Source: Methylomonas rapida (GTDB lineage: Bacteria > Pseudomonadota > Gammaproteobacteria > Methylococcales > Methylomonadaceae). Taken from it: a stretch of DNA of 64,000 nt. The stretch is from NCBI RefSeq assembly GCF_024360925.2, contig NZ_CP113517.1:4010001-4074000 (forward strand). The letters are read 5' to 3'. Shown here piece after piece: positions 17,402 to 26,594 of the stretch. The translations under genes and the position numbers were made by a program. Numbering within the stretch: the stretch's first letter is position 1; the number at the start of each line of letters is the position of its first letter. The notes under the pieces were generated by a model. It ran no database searches. It saw only the letters and a program-made list of their open reading frames with translations, and had not been told where the DNA came from.

Positions 17402-18394
17402 ATGTTGGCTCGTACTGCTGATAACTTGTTCTGGATGGCGCGACATATCGAGCGCGCTGAAAACACCGCCAGGGTGCTGGACGTCGCCCATCGTTCGGCG
17501 TTACTGCCGCTGGATATCGAAGGCACCGAAGCCTACCTTTGGTACGCTCCGCTGAACATCACGGGTTGTGCGGCCGGCTATGAAGTCAAACACGGCCTGG
17601 CTCGCGCCGATACTGTCACGCATTACATGGCGCTGGACCCGGAAAATCCATCCAGCATCTACAGTTGCCTGAAGCTGGCCCGCGAAAACGCCCGCTCGGT
17701 ACGCGGAGCGATTACCTCGGAAATGTGGGAAGTCATCAATGCCACCTGGCTTGAACTCAATCGCATGACCTGGAACATGGACAACGAAAAGTTTCCGGAT
17801 TTTTTCGATTGGGTCAAGGACAGGTCGCATCTGTTCCGCGGCGTTACCTTGGGCACGATACACAAGGACATTGCGCTCAGTTTCATCAAGCTGGGTACTT
17901 TTCTGGAGCGGGCTGACAATACCGCGCGCATTTTGGATGTGAAATACCACATCCTGCTACCTAGCGTGAACGATGTCGGCGGCGCGGCCGATTACTACCA
18001 ATGGGGATCGTTGCTGCGTTCGGTCAGCGCCTTCGAAGCTTACCGCAAGATCTATCGTGACGTGATTTCACCGCTGCGGGTGGCCGAGCTTTTGATCCTG
18101 CGCGACGACATGCCGCGTTCCCTGCACGCCTGCATGAACGAAGTAGAAGCGGCTTTGATCGACATCAACGGCGCATCCGGCCAGGAAGCCCGTCGCCACG
18201 CCGGCGAGCAGCATGCGGCCTTGCATTTCGGCCGGATAGAGGACGTGTTTGCGCAAGGCTTGCACGAATATCTGACCGATTTTTTGAGCCACATCGCCGT
18301 ATTGGGCCGCGAAATCCGCGACGCTTACATGTCTTGCCGCGATCACTTCGAGCCGTTACCGGTGCGCCGAAGCCCGATGTTGCAAATGCAATGA
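17402..18394 (+). CDS. alpha-E domain protein (DUF403)
   Basis: A 330-residue, mostly helical protein starting MLARTADNLFWMARHIERAENTARVLDV-like, the hallmark of the alpha-E family. It has a second R-x-x-N-T-A-R-I-L repeat near residues 170-180. It is the constant partner of the permuted ATP-grasp protein and is only 3 nt downstream, so the two are almost certainly cotranslated and probably form a complex. Biochemical function is unknown. The Anbu gene follows after 24 nt. Confidence 0.9.
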   Translation: MLARTADNLFWMARHIERAENTARVLDVAHRSALLPLDIEGTEAYLWYAPLNITGCAAGYEVKHGLARADTVTHYMALDPENPSSIYSCLKLARENARSVRGAITSEMWEVINATWLELNRMTWNMDNEKFPDFFDWVKDRSHLFRGVTLGTIHKDIALSFIKLGTFLERADNTARILDVKYHILLPSVNDVGGAADYYQWGSLLRSVSAFEAYRKIYRDVISPLRVAELLILRDDMPRSLHACMNEVEAALIDINGASGQEARRHAGEQHAALHFGRIEDVFAQGLHEYLTDFLSHIAVLGREIRDAYMSCRDHFEPLPVRRSPMLQMQ

Positions 18395-18418
18395 CGCGTC
18401 ACACTCGTTGAAATCGTC

Positions 18419-19186
18419 ATGACTTATTGTGTTGCGCTGAAATTGAATGCCGGCCTGGTATTCGCGTCGGATTCCCGCACCAATGCCGGGGTCGATCAAA
18501 TTGCTTGTTTCAAAAAGATGCGCACTTTCGTCAACCCCGACGATCGGGTAATCGTGATCATGAGCTCCGGCAATCTATCGATTACGCAAAACGCCATCAA
18601 TTTGCTGGAGCAGCGGGGCCGCCATTTCGATCAACGTAACATCTGGGATGTGGATTCGATGTTCGAGGTGGCTCAATTACTGGGCGAGGCTTTACGGGAG
18701 GTGCGCCAACACGATGGCGTTTTTCTGGCTCAGAACAATGTCGATGCCAGCGCCAACTTCATCGTCGGCGGCCAGCTGCGAGGCGAGGCCATGCGATTGT
18801 TTCTGGTTTATGCCGAAGGCAATTTCATTGAAGCGGGCGAGGAAACACCGTATTTCCAAATCGGCGAAACCAAATACGGCAAACCCATCATCGACCGCGT
18901 GATCAATTCGGACACGCCGCTCAGCGATGCGGTCAAATGCGTGCTGGTGTCGTTCGACTCGACGATGCGCAGCAATTTGTCGGTCGGCTTGCCGATCGAT
19001 CTGGTCTGTTACAACCGTTCCAGCCTGAAGCTGGATTTCCAGCGACACATTACCCAGGACGATGCTTATTTTTCCCAGATCAGCCGACGCTGGAGCGAAG
19101 GCCTGAAGGGCGTGTTTGCCTCGCTGCCTAATCCGGAATGGTTGCGGGATATCGATATGAGTCATCGATTTTCCGCGGATTCTTGA
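18419..19186 (+). CDS. Anbu-type proteasome homologue (second copy)
   Basis: A 255-residue paralogue of the protein at 15050. It also begins MTYC and keeps Thr1, Asp17 (SDSRTNAG) and Lys32, plus the shared C-terminal segments TPYFQIGE-x-KYGKP and FDSTMRSN-x-SVG. This copy is in the operon with ATP-grasp, alpha-E and transglutaminase genes, the context usual for Anbu. The two copies differ along their whole length, so they are diverged duplicates. They could form separate or mixed assemblies. Confidence 0.9.
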   Translation: MTYCVALKLNAGLVFASDSRTNAGVDQIACFKKMRTFVNPDDRVIVIMSSGNLSITQNAINLLEQRGRHFDQRNIWDVDSMFEVAQLLGEALREVRQHDGVFLAQNNVDASANFIVGGQLRGEAMRLFLVYAEGNFIEAGEETPYFQIGETKYGKPIIDRVINSDTPLSDAVKCVLVSFDSTMRSNLSVGLPIDLVCYNRSSLKLDFQRHITQDDAYFSQISRRWSEGLKGVFASLPNPEWLRDIDMSHRFSADS

Positions 19187-19297
19187 AGTGGATTTAATCA
19201 GCCGCCCTAGCATGACCGTGTTCTTGATGCCGGCCCGCGAATCCCCTGGCACAAGCCAGACGCGGCAGCGAAACCCAAACATCACACAGCCAACCCC

Positions 19298-22200
19298 ATG
19301 ACCATTCGAGTTGCCCTGCATCACAAATCCCATTACGTTTTCGACCGGCCCGTGGTGGCGTCGCCACACGAAATCCGGCTGCGGCCGGCTGCGCATAGCC
19401 GCACCCATGTCTCGGGTTACTCCTTGCAAGTCAAACCGGAAAAGCATTTCATCCATTGGCAGCAGGATGCCTATGGCAACTTCGTCGCCCGTATCACCTT
19501 TCCGGAACCAACCAAGGAAATCGACATCACGGTGGATTTGCTGGCCGACATGACGGTGATCAACCCGTTCGATTTCTTCGTCGAAGATTGGGCGGAGCAT
19601 TATCCGTTCGTCTACCCGGATACCTTGAAAATCGAGCTGGCGCCTTTTCTGGAAACCGAGCCCGCCGGACCATTGTTGCAAACGTTCCTAGAAGATTTTT
19701 TGCAGGGCGTTGCCAAAGACATCACCACGACCAATTTCCTGGTGAGGCTGAATCAAAAATTGCATGATTTGGTCAACTATGTGATCCGAATGGAGCCCGG
19801 CGTGCAAAGCTGCGAAGAAACCCTGCAAAAAAAATCGGGTTCCTGTCGCGATAGCGCCTGGTTATTGGTGCAGCTATTACGGCGCCTGGGCATCGCCGCG
19901 CGCTTCGTGTCCGGCTATCTGATCCAGTTGGTCGCCGATCAAAAGCCGCTGGACGGGCCGGCCGGTCCTGGTGAGGATTTCACCGATCTACATGCCTGGT
20001 GCGAGGCCTATATCCCCGGCGCCGGCTGGGTCGGTTTGGATGCCACCTCAGGTTTGCTGGCCGGCGAAGGCCATATTCCGCTGGCGGTCAGCGCGACACC
20101 GGCATCGGCCGCGCCAGTGACCGGCATGACCAGCATCTGCGAGGCGCTGCTCAACGTGGAAATGAAAGTCTCCCGCATTCACGAAGACCCGCGCGTCACC
20201 AAGCCATACAGCGAAGAACAGTGGCAACAGATTCAGGCCTTGGGGCGGCGCATCGATCAGGAGTTGCGTGACGGCGACGTACGTCTGACGCAAGGCGGCG
20301 AGCCGACCTTTGTTTCGCTGGACGACATGGACGGCGCGGAATGGAACATCGCTGCCTTGGGCGAGGAAAAATGGCGATTGGCCAATCAATTGCTGCGTCG
20401 CTTGCAGACGCGCTTTGCCAAGGGCGGGGTGTTGCATTTCGGCCAAGGCAAATGGTATCCCGGTGAACCGTTGCCCCGTTGGGCTTTGAATGTGTTCTGG
20501 CGCACCGATGGCATGCCAGTCTGGCGCGATGAGGCTTTAATTGCCGAACAGGGCGGCGACATCGATGCAACCACGCTGAAACGTTTTGCCGAAGCCTTGG
20601 CCGTGCGGCTGAATCTGAATACGGGTTATCTGATCCCGGCCTACGAAGACCCTTGGTTGGCGCTGGACGAGGAAAGCCGCTTGCCGACCAACATCGATCC
20701 ACATGCCGCCGACCTGGAAAAGGCCGAAGTCAGAACGGCGTTGGCCAAGCAACTGCGCGCAGGACTGGCGGCAGTGAAAGGCTACGTGTTGCCGTTGAAG
20801 GCCATTGAAGACAAAGATGAGGCCTACTGGCAATCCAGCTTGTGGCCGTTGAAACATGAGCGTTTGTATTTGGTGCCGGGCGAGTCGCCGATGGGTTTGC
20901 GCTTGCCGTTGAACAGCCTGCCGTGGCTGGCGCCGGAAGACTTCGAGCTTGAGCTGCCGCTCGATCCTTTCGAAAAGCACGAAAAGTTGACCGAACCGCT
21001 ACATAAAAAATCGGCCAAGAAACCTGAGCCGGTCAAGTCCTCGCCAGCCGCCAAGGAAGTGATACATACTGCGCTGGCACTGGAAGTGCGTGAGGGTCTG
21101 TTGTATGTGTTCATGCCGCCCTTGACTCGCTTGCAAGCCTGGCTGGAACTGGTGGCGGCGATCGAGGATTGTGCCGAAGAACTGCAGCAACCGCTCAGGT
21201 TGGAAGGTTACCCGCCGCCGCGCGATCCGCGTTTGTTGTCCTTGTCCGTGACGCCCGATCCCGGTGTCATCGAGGTCAACATCCATCCGTCCGCCGATTG
21301 GGATGAGCTGGAAAGGCACACCCAAACCCTGTACGAAGAAGCCCGGCTTACTCGGCTGGCGACAGAAAAATTCATGCTGGACGGCCGTCATACCGGCACT
21401 GGCGGCGGCAACCACATTACATTGGGTGGAGCGACTCCGGCCGACAGCCCGTTTCTGCGTCGGCCGGATTTATTGAAAAGCCTGATTACGTATTGGCAGC
21501 AGCATCCGGCTTTGTCGTATCTGTTTTCAGGCCAGTTCATCGGTCCGACTAGTCAAGCGCCGCGGGTCGACGAGGCGCGCGACGACAATCTGTACGAACT
21601 GGAAATCGCCTTCCAGCAAATGGAGGAAAAGCTCAAAGTTGGTGAGGAAAGTGCTCAACCCTGGCTGGTTGACAGATTGCTGCGTAATCTGTTGATCGAT
21701 TTGACCGGCAATACTCATAGGGCAGAGTTTTGCATCGACAAGCTCTATTCGCCGGACAGCGCGACGGGCCGCTTAGGCTTGGTGGAATTGCGCGCCTTCG
21801 AAATGCCGCCGCATTACCGGATGAGCCTGCTGCAATCCTTGTTGTTACGGGCGCTGGTGGCACGATTCTGGAAAACCCCGCATCGCGGCAAGCTGGTGTA
21901 TTGGGATACGGCCTTGCACGACAGATTCATGCTGCCGCATTTCATCGAACAGGATATGCGCGATATTTGCCGTGATCTGCGCAGCGCAGATTACCCGTTC
22001 GACGATGCCTGGTTCGCGCCATTCCTGGAATTTCGCTTTCCGCATTATGGCAGTGTGGTCTACGAAGGCGTGCAACTGGAATTGCGCCAGGCCATCGAGC
22101 CGTGGCATGTGTTGGGTGAGGAGGTCAGAGGCTCCGGTACCGCCCGCTATGTGGATTCCTCGGTGGAGCGTTTGCAGGTCAAGGTCAGCGGCATGATAGG

Positions 22201-22582
22201 CAACCGTCATCAGGTGGTGTGCAACGGCCGTATCGTGCCGCTGCATCCGACCGGCGTGCCAGGCGAATATGTGGCCGGCGTGCGTTTCAAGGCTTGGGCG
22301 CCGCCGTCGGCACTGCATCCAAGCATAGGCATACATGCGCCACTGGTGTTCGATTTGCTGGATGGCTGGAATGGACGGTCGATCGGCGGCTGCACCTATC
22401 ACGTCAGCCATCCCGGTGGCCGCAATTATGAAACCTTTCCGGTCAACGCCAACGAAGCCGAAGCCCGCCGCCGCGCCCGTTTTTGGGATCACGGCCATAG
22501 CGCCGGGCCGTTGCAGGTCAAAGAGGAGCCGGTCAATCCGTGTTTTCCGATGACGCTGGATTTGCGCTGGCGGCCAAGATGA
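19298..22582 (+). CDS. transglutaminase-like protein with C-terminal DUF2126
   Basis: A 1094-residue protein. Residues 1-~290 comprise the bacterial transglutaminase N-terminal beta domain and a papain-like transglutaminase core, with the likely triad Cys183 (GSCRDSAW), His232 (DLHAWCEAY) and Asp248 (GLDATSG). The remaining ~800 residues are DUF2126, with segments such as RLTQGGEPTFVS and DGRHTGTGGGNHITLGG. Such proteins are partners of permuted ATP-grasp and alpha-E proteins. The triad allows amide hydrolysis or transfer on a peptide substrate. There is no signal peptide, so action in the cytoplasm is expected. It lies 111 bp after the Anbu gene and probably belongs to the same transcript. 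Confidence 0.9.
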   Translation: MTIRVALHHKSHYVFDRPVVASPHEIRLRPAAHSRTHVSGYSLQVKPEKHFIHWQQDAYGNFVARITFPEPTKEIDITVDLLADMTVINPFDFFVEDWAEHYPFVYPDTLKIELAPFLETEPAGPLLQTFLEDFLQGVAKDITTTNFLVRLNQKLHDLVNYVIRMEPGVQSCEETLQKKSGSCRDSAWLLVQLLRRLGIAARFVSGYLIQLVADQKPLDGPAGPGEDFTDLHAWCEAYIPGAGWVGLDATSGLLAGEGHIPLAVSATPASAAPVTGMTSICEALLNVEMKVSRIHEDPRVTKPYSEEQWQQIQALGRRIDQELRDGDVRLTQGGEPTFVSLDDMDGAEWNIAALGEEKWRLANQLLRRLQTRFAKGGVLHFGQGKWYPGEPLPRWALNVFWRTDGMPVWRDEALIAEQGGDIDATTLKRFAEALAVRLNLNTGYLIPAYEDPWLALDEESRLPTNIDPHAADLEKAEVRTALAKQLRAGLAAVKGYVLPLKAIEDKDEAYWQSSLWPLKHERLYLVPGESPMGLRLPLNSLPWLAPEDFELELPLDPFEKHEKLTEPLHKKSAKKPEPVKSSPAAKEVIHTALALEVREGLLYVFMPPLTRLQAWLELVAAIEDCAEELQQPLRLEGYPPPRDPRLLSLSVTPDPGVIEVNIHPSADWDELERHTQTLYEEARLTRLATEKFMLDGRHTGTGGGNHITLGGATPADSPFLRRPDLLKSLITYWQQHPALSYLFSGQFIGPTSQAPRVDEARDDNLYELEIAFQQMEEKLKVGEESAQPWLVDRLLRNLLIDLTGNTHRAEFCIDKLYSPDSATGRLGLVELRAFEMPPHYRMSLLQSLLLRALVARFWKTPHRGKLVYWDTALHDRFMLPHFIEQDMRDICRDLRSADYPFDDAWFAPFLEFRFPHYGSVVYEGVQLELRQAIEPWHVLGEEVRGSGTARYVDSSVERLQVKVSGMIGNRHQVVCNGRIVPLHPTGVPGEYVAGVRFKAWAPPSALHPSIGIHAPLVFDLLDGWNGRSIGGCTYHVSHPGGRNYETFPVNANEAEARRRARFWDHGHSAGPLQVKEEPVNPCFPMTLDLRWRPR

Positions 22583-22631
22583 TGATTTAAAGTGCGAAAG
22601 GCGAAATTCGATAAATTTTTAGGAGCTAGTG

Positions 22632-23861
22632 ATGTTGTGCTCAACCCATTTGCCGCGTTACGGAGACAAACAAAATTCGGTTTTTTTCGAGGAATATCTG
22701 CCACGCTTGCTGGAAGAACGCGACCGCAGCGGTCTGACCGAGATGATAGGCGGCATCGAGGCCCTGATGATCAGCGTCGAACCCGGCAATTCGGTGGAAT
22801 ATATCGCCGAATTGGCGCTGATGACGCCGTATCAATATCTGGTGACGCTGGACAGTGACAAACACATGACCCATGTGCTGCGCATAGACATGAACTCGCC
22901 GGATATTTTGCTGCGCGAGGTGAAAAATCCCGAGCACAATGACATCTTTCGCAGCCTGAACGATTTGTACCCCGTCGGCGCCAAGCGCCCGCATAGCCGC
23001 TATCTGGGCGAGATTTTGCTGGCTAGCGACCGCCATGCCGTGGTGGCGGAACAGCAGCAGCGCGAGTTTCGCTTTTTTTCGGTCGGGCAATTGGCCGAAT
23101 TGGATTTGCCGGTCAATGTCAGTCTGTCCAAGCCGTCGCCCTATACGCAAAACCTGGTCGGCTACATGGAGCGACCGATGGACGGCATTCGGGTTTATCA
23201 CCACGGCGAATGTGTCATTTTGAACGCGGCGCAGGCCGCCAACGACCGCGGCAAGGAAATGCAACAGCGTTTGGGCGTAGCCGACTTGATTGGCCCCATC
23301 GACCATCTGGCGACGCGGGTCTACAGCCAAAACCGGGAAGCGGCGATATTGGAATACCTGGCGCTATCCAGCTACTACTGGGGCAGTTACGACATCAAGG
23401 ATCAAAACTCGTCGACCAACGTCACCAAAAACGTGCGGCAGCAGCCAGAGTCCGCCAGTCCGGCCAAGGTATTCACCGCCAATAACCTGCCTTATTGCGT
23501 CAATCATCTGGATAAATTGCCCAGCCCGACCGAGACTTTCGTGCGCAATTACGGGCCTCGCTTGCATCATATCGCCGTGGAAGTCAAGGACGGGCAAACG
23601 CAGAACAAGGAGAACATCGATTACGTGGTGGAAGCCATCGCGGCGCAAGGCAAGGGGTTTTTACTGGAAACCGTGGGGTCGCGCGAGGAGGGTCTGAAGC
23701 AGATTTTTTCCTCGGCCTCGGATTTTTCGTCGTTGATCATCGAATACGTGCAACGCTTTGGCGACTTCCAGGGTTTTTTCACCCGCGAGAACGTGGCCTT
23801 GTTGACTTATGCGGCCGGCCAGGAGGAAGGCGTGAAAGACCGCTTCAACGGCAGCCGCTAG
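22632..23861 (+). CDS. VOC-fold protein resembling 4-hydroxyphenylpyruvate dioxygenase in its C-terminal half
   Basis: A 409-residue protein without a family name I can give. Residues ~220-390 resemble the VOC/HPPD dioxygenase fold. GPIDHLATRV supplies His225, LHHIAVEV supplies His313 and IIEYVQRFG supplies Glu371, in the order of the His-His-Glu iron triad; the GFFTRENVALL tail resembles the HPPD GNF region. The 57-residue gap between His313 and Glu371 is shorter than in HPPD. The N-terminal ~210 residues are unassigned. ATG at 22632 has AGGAG 6 nt upstream; a GTG codon directly before it is in frame. It follows the transglutaminase gene by 49 bp and may be the last gene of that operon. A non-haem iron dioxygenase is the best guess. 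Confidence 0.6.
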   Translation: MLCSTHLPRYGDKQNSVFFEEYLPRLLEERDRSGLTEMIGGIEALMISVEPGNSVEYIAELALMTPYQYLVTLDSDKHMTHVLRIDMNSPDILLREVKNPEHNDIFRSLNDLYPVGAKRPHSRYLGEILLASDRHAVVAEQQQREFRFFSVGQLAELDLPVNVSLSKPSPYTQNLVGYMERPMDGIRVYHHGECVILNAAQAANDRGKEMQQRLGVADLIGPIDHLATRVYSQNREAAILEYLALSSYYWGSYDIKDQNSSTNVTKNVRQQPESASPAKVFTANNLPYCVNHLDKLPSPTETFVRNYGPRLHHIAVEVKDGQTQNKENIDYVVEAIAAQGKGFLLETVGSREEGLKQIFSSASDFSSLIIEYVQRFGDFQGFFTRENVALLTYAAGQEEGVKDRFNGSR

Positions 23862-23965
23862 TCTTGGGGAGACGCTCGCTCGAAAGCAAACGAAAATCGG
23901 TTGACTTTTGGGTAGGTTAAGGCATACATAATTCATCCGCTTTTGTCGTGCTAAGGAGGATCATC

Positions 23966-24490
23966 ATGTCTCAGTCTAATGCTTACCTGGATTCTGTCGC
24001 CCACCCACTGGTGGCCATCGTGAACGGCGTCGATAAGGACGTCGAACGCGGCGAGGATATGTTGATGCTGGGCTACAGCCTGGTGTTGATGGCGCCGATT
24101 TTTGCGCCTATCGCCCCGCCCAGGATATTGCTACCGTTAATGGCGCTGGCTTTCGCAATCTCGGTCTGCAGAGCCAGACTGAATTTCCTCGGCATTCGCG
24201 CCAAAGTGGCCGCCGCCATCGAGGCATTGGACGGCCGGCAAGACTTGTATTTGCTGCGACCTATCAACGAAATTTTGACCGAACACCCCAAGACCACGCT
24301 GACCGAGGGTTTCAATCCCTTAAAGAATTTGCTGCGAACGGCCAAGAGCATTTTGGGCGCTATGCTGATCAACCCGCTATGGATGCCGATTTTTTACACG
24401 CTGGGATTGCAAATTGCCGAGGAAAAACAGCTGGGTTTATTAAACCGGGCCGTGATCGCCGTTGAAGAGAAAACTGCTCACTGGCGCTGA
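23966..24490 (+). CDS. small inner-membrane protein, unknown function
   Basis: A 174-residue protein with two or three hydrophobic segments: residues ~36-66 look like a helical hairpin and ~125-145 another membrane helix. An AAGGAGG site 6 nt upstream fixes the ATG at 23966. A TTGACT/TACATA promoter pair with 18 bp spacing is visible from about 23901, so it probably has its own promoter. No motif suggests a function. Confidence 0.6.
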   Translation: MSQSNAYLDSVAHPLVAIVNGVDKDVERGEDMLMLGYSLVLMAPIFAPIAPPRILLPLMALAFAISVCRARLNFLGIRAKVAAAIEALDGRQDLYLLRPINEILTEHPKTTLTEGFNPLKNLLRTAKSILGAMLINPLWMPIFYTLGLQIAEEKQLGLLNRAVIAVEEKTAHWR

Positions 24491-24538
24491 GGGATGACAT
24501 CGCCAGCGATACCCGATGCGCCGCCGGCTCAAATACGC

Positions 24539-24940
24539 TTATTGCACCCTGATCAAATAACCTTCGGTTTTTTCGCAGCCAGGTTTGCTGTGCGCGGTAA
24601 GGCTGATGTGAATAAAGCCGTGCTGAAAAGGCCGGTCGATTTTGCCTGTGACTTCGAACTGGCCGCTGGGTTTGGATGTAATTTCCAGCTCTTTTGCGCC
24701 GATATGCTGCTTGTATTGTCCCGCGCTGACATTGACTTCAATCGAAGTCGGCGTCGTATTGGCCGACGCTACAAACGAAAACTCCCGAAAGCTTTGCAGA
24801 TATTTATTGGCTGAGGGCTGGAACTCGGAAAATGTGGGTTTGACGCATTTACTCGAACTCGAGCCATTGCCGTAGGCGTGAACAGCGTCGATGTTTGCGC
24901 CAAACAGTAAGGCCGCGGCGATCAGGTATTGGGGTTTCAT
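24539..24940 (-). CDS. exported protein of a two-member local family (paralogue of 56741-57142)
   Basis: A 133-residue protein with a Sec signal peptide ending near VHAYG and no known domain. It shares with the protein at 56741-57142 the order C-V-K, EFSFVAS, P-x-x-I-x-V, V-x-GK, I-S and C-x-x-x-E-G-x-L-x-[RK]-V, and even the same length. The two conserved cysteines could form a disulphide in the periplasm. The beta-rich pattern suggests an immunoglobulin-like fold, with no close relation to SoxZ or SoxY seen. Its function is unknown. The start at 24940 has GGAG upstream. Confidence 0.65.
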   Translation of the reverse strand: MKPQYLIAAALLFGANIDAVHAYGNGSSSSKCVKPTFSEFQPSANKYLQSFREFSFVASANTTPTSIEVNVSAGQYKQHIGAKELEITSKPSGQFEVTGKIDRPFQHGFIHISLTAHSKPGCEKTEGYLIRVQ

Positions 24941-25018
24941 GGTTTTGCTCCGCAATGAGTTGTTATTATTTTTTGGCTAAGATTACCAATAATTTGTCAT
25001 AGAGGGAGGAAATTAGCG

Positions 25019-25366
25019 ATGCCTTATCTAAAACTCAACACCAATGTCGAGATCACTGAAGAACAATCGCAGCAACTGCTGACGGATTTATCGCAATTAT
25101 TGGCCAGGGAAACCGGCAAGCCTGAGCGCTATGTGATGGTCGAAGTGGCGGGAAGCCGGGCGATGATATTCGGCGGCGGCACTCAACCTTTGGCCTATCT
25201 GGAATGCAAGAGTATCGGTTTGTCGACGACACAAGCCAAAGCACTGGCTGCATCGATTCCGCCACTATTATCAGCCCGATTGCCGCTGCCCGCCGACAGG
25301 GTGTATATCGAATTCAGCAATTGTCCAGCGGAATTCTGGGGCTGGAATGGTTCGACATTTGCGTAG
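25019..25366 (+). CDS. MIF/phenylpyruvate tautomerase family protein
   Basis: A 115-residue protein with the MIF-like fold: Met then Pro1 (the catalytic base in this superfamily), MVEVAGSRAMIFGG in the middle and a C-terminal RVYIEFSNCPAEFWGWNGSTFA-like segment with F-x-x-x-x-x-x-W-G-W-N-G. Bacterial relatives are keto-enol tautomerases of unknown physiological substrate. A GGGAGG-like site lies before the ATG. It is monocistronic. Confidence 0.88.
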   Translation: MPYLKLNTNVEITEEQSQQLLTDLSQLLARETGKPERYVMVEVAGSRAMIFGGGTQPLAYLECKSIGLSTTQAKALAASIPPLLSARLPLPADRVYIEFSNCPAEFWGWNGSTFA

Positions 25367-26207
25367 GCAAGCGCTGATTAAACCGTCGTCTCCACGAAAG
25401 CGGGACCAATGCGCTGATTTTTCTGGGATTCCTGCTTTTAGGAGAACGACGGGAGGCAAGTCTTCGTCGCGACGAGGTCGTCTCTCCCACAAGCGCCTCA
25501 TGATCGGTAGGTTAATAACCCGCACCCCCCAAAAGCATACCATCGAGCGAGAAACACGCTCATCAAGCCACCATCAGGTGCGCGTGAACGATGCACCGAA
25601 CTTTTTGACTTTCTCCGCAATAGGCGTGAGAATTGGCGCTAGGTTCGTCGCGAAACCGGGCTATTTTCCTTTCCGGCAAAAGGTGGTTGCCACATAGTTC
25701 GACAGACAATACCATCAGGACAAAATCCGCCCGCGGTCTTTCCCCGTCACGGCTCGACGAATCCATCTCGCACGGCGCAATCCGACAAAATCAAGCCAGA
25801 TAGCGCGGTTTCTCAACAATGGAAAACAAAAACCACGGATGGAAGCATTTTCAAGAAAATCATCTTCGCCAGGTTCACGATGAACAACAGCCAAGCCATG
25901 TCTTTACGCGCAAATCCGTCATTTCGGCCGCCATGGCCAAAACCCTGGCGCCTGAAATCAGCGAAGCCTGCCTTTCGTAATCCCGTGGAACCCCACATGA
26001 CGGTGGCTATTGGCAACAATGCTTTTTTGACAATTTCCCCCCTATACCAGCAAAAGCCCTGCATGGCAGGTGCGGCATTTCCCTGTAAACAAGGAAATAC
26101 GTTGACCGCCGGTTACCATGTTTTTATCGCTACCCTGATTAGATCGAGCATTTCTTGCCGAAATGTAAAAAATGGCCGAGCCACTCAAGCCAAAGGGAGA
26201 GATCACC
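25367..26207. other. 840 bp intergenic region, no convincing gene
   Basis: The open frames here are short, lack ribosome sites and read as low-quality protein. It holds one imperfect palindromic element (25383-25452) and a 12 bp perfect palindrome, TCGTCGCGACGA, starting near 25464. A GGGAGAG ribosome site for the receiver gene lies at its right end. It may contain decayed sequence, but nothing is recognisable. Confidence 0.5.
25383..25452. repeat. imperfect palindromic element
   Basis: The outer arms CGTCGTCTCC and GGAGAACGACG are inverted with one extra base, and inner arms CGAAAGCGGGA and ATTCCTGCTTT also pair imperfectly. The layout resembles dispersed palindromic intergenic repeats; only this copy is seen in the window. 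Confidence 0.5.
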
Positions 26208-26594
26208 ATGAATACCTCTACCAAAATTCTTATCGTCGATGACGACCACTGGAGCCGAGAATTGCTCAAAACCATGTTGGCGGTGGACGGCTATGTAATC
26301 GATAGCGCCGAATCGGGATACGCGGCATTGGCCAAGGTTGCCGTCGACGTTCCGGACTTGATTCTGCTAGACCTCATGATGCCCGGCATCGATGGTTTTG
26401 AAGTCGTCAAACGCTTGAAGGCAGTTCCCGATACGCATGGAATTCCCGTCATCATGGTAACGGCACTGGACGACGCCGGCTCCCGCGCCCGCCTGCTGAG
26501 CGCGGGAGTCGCCGATGTCATCAATAAACCCGTGGATCGCTGGATTTTGCAAACCAGCATCGATAAAGTTTTGGGAGATACCCATGGCCAGTAG
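26208..26594 (+). CDS. single-domain response regulator (CheY-like receiver)
   Basis: A 128-residue receiver with the acidic pair VDDD at residues 10-13, phosphoacceptor Asp55 (LLDLMMPG), the conserved Thr in MVTALDD and Lys near the NKPVD segment. It has no output domain, so it works by protein contact. The start at 26208 has GGGAGAG upstream. It overlaps the following GAF-GGDEF-EAL-REC gene by 11 nt, so the two are made together and probably act in one phosphorelay. Confidence 0.9.
   Translation: MNTSTKILIVDDDHWSRELLKTMLAVDGYVIDSAESGYAALAKVAVDVPDLILLDLMMPGIDGFEVVKRLKAVPDTHGIPVIMVTALDDAGSRARLLSAGVADVINKPVDRWILQTSIDKVLGDTHGQ

Noticed and set aside
18692..19681. Minus-strand frame across the second Anbu gene and transglutaminase start
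   Set aside because: Overlaps two well-supported plus-strand genes and reads as their shadow.
24539..24940. SoxZ/SoxY-type sulphur carrier
   Set aside because: The beta-rich pattern is loosely similar, but there is no GGCG-type carrier tail or recognisable SoxZ motif and no other sox gene.
25813..26064. Short open frames in the 25.4-26.2 kb gap as genes
   Set aside because: No ribosome sites, unlikely residue composition and no recognisable motif on either strand.
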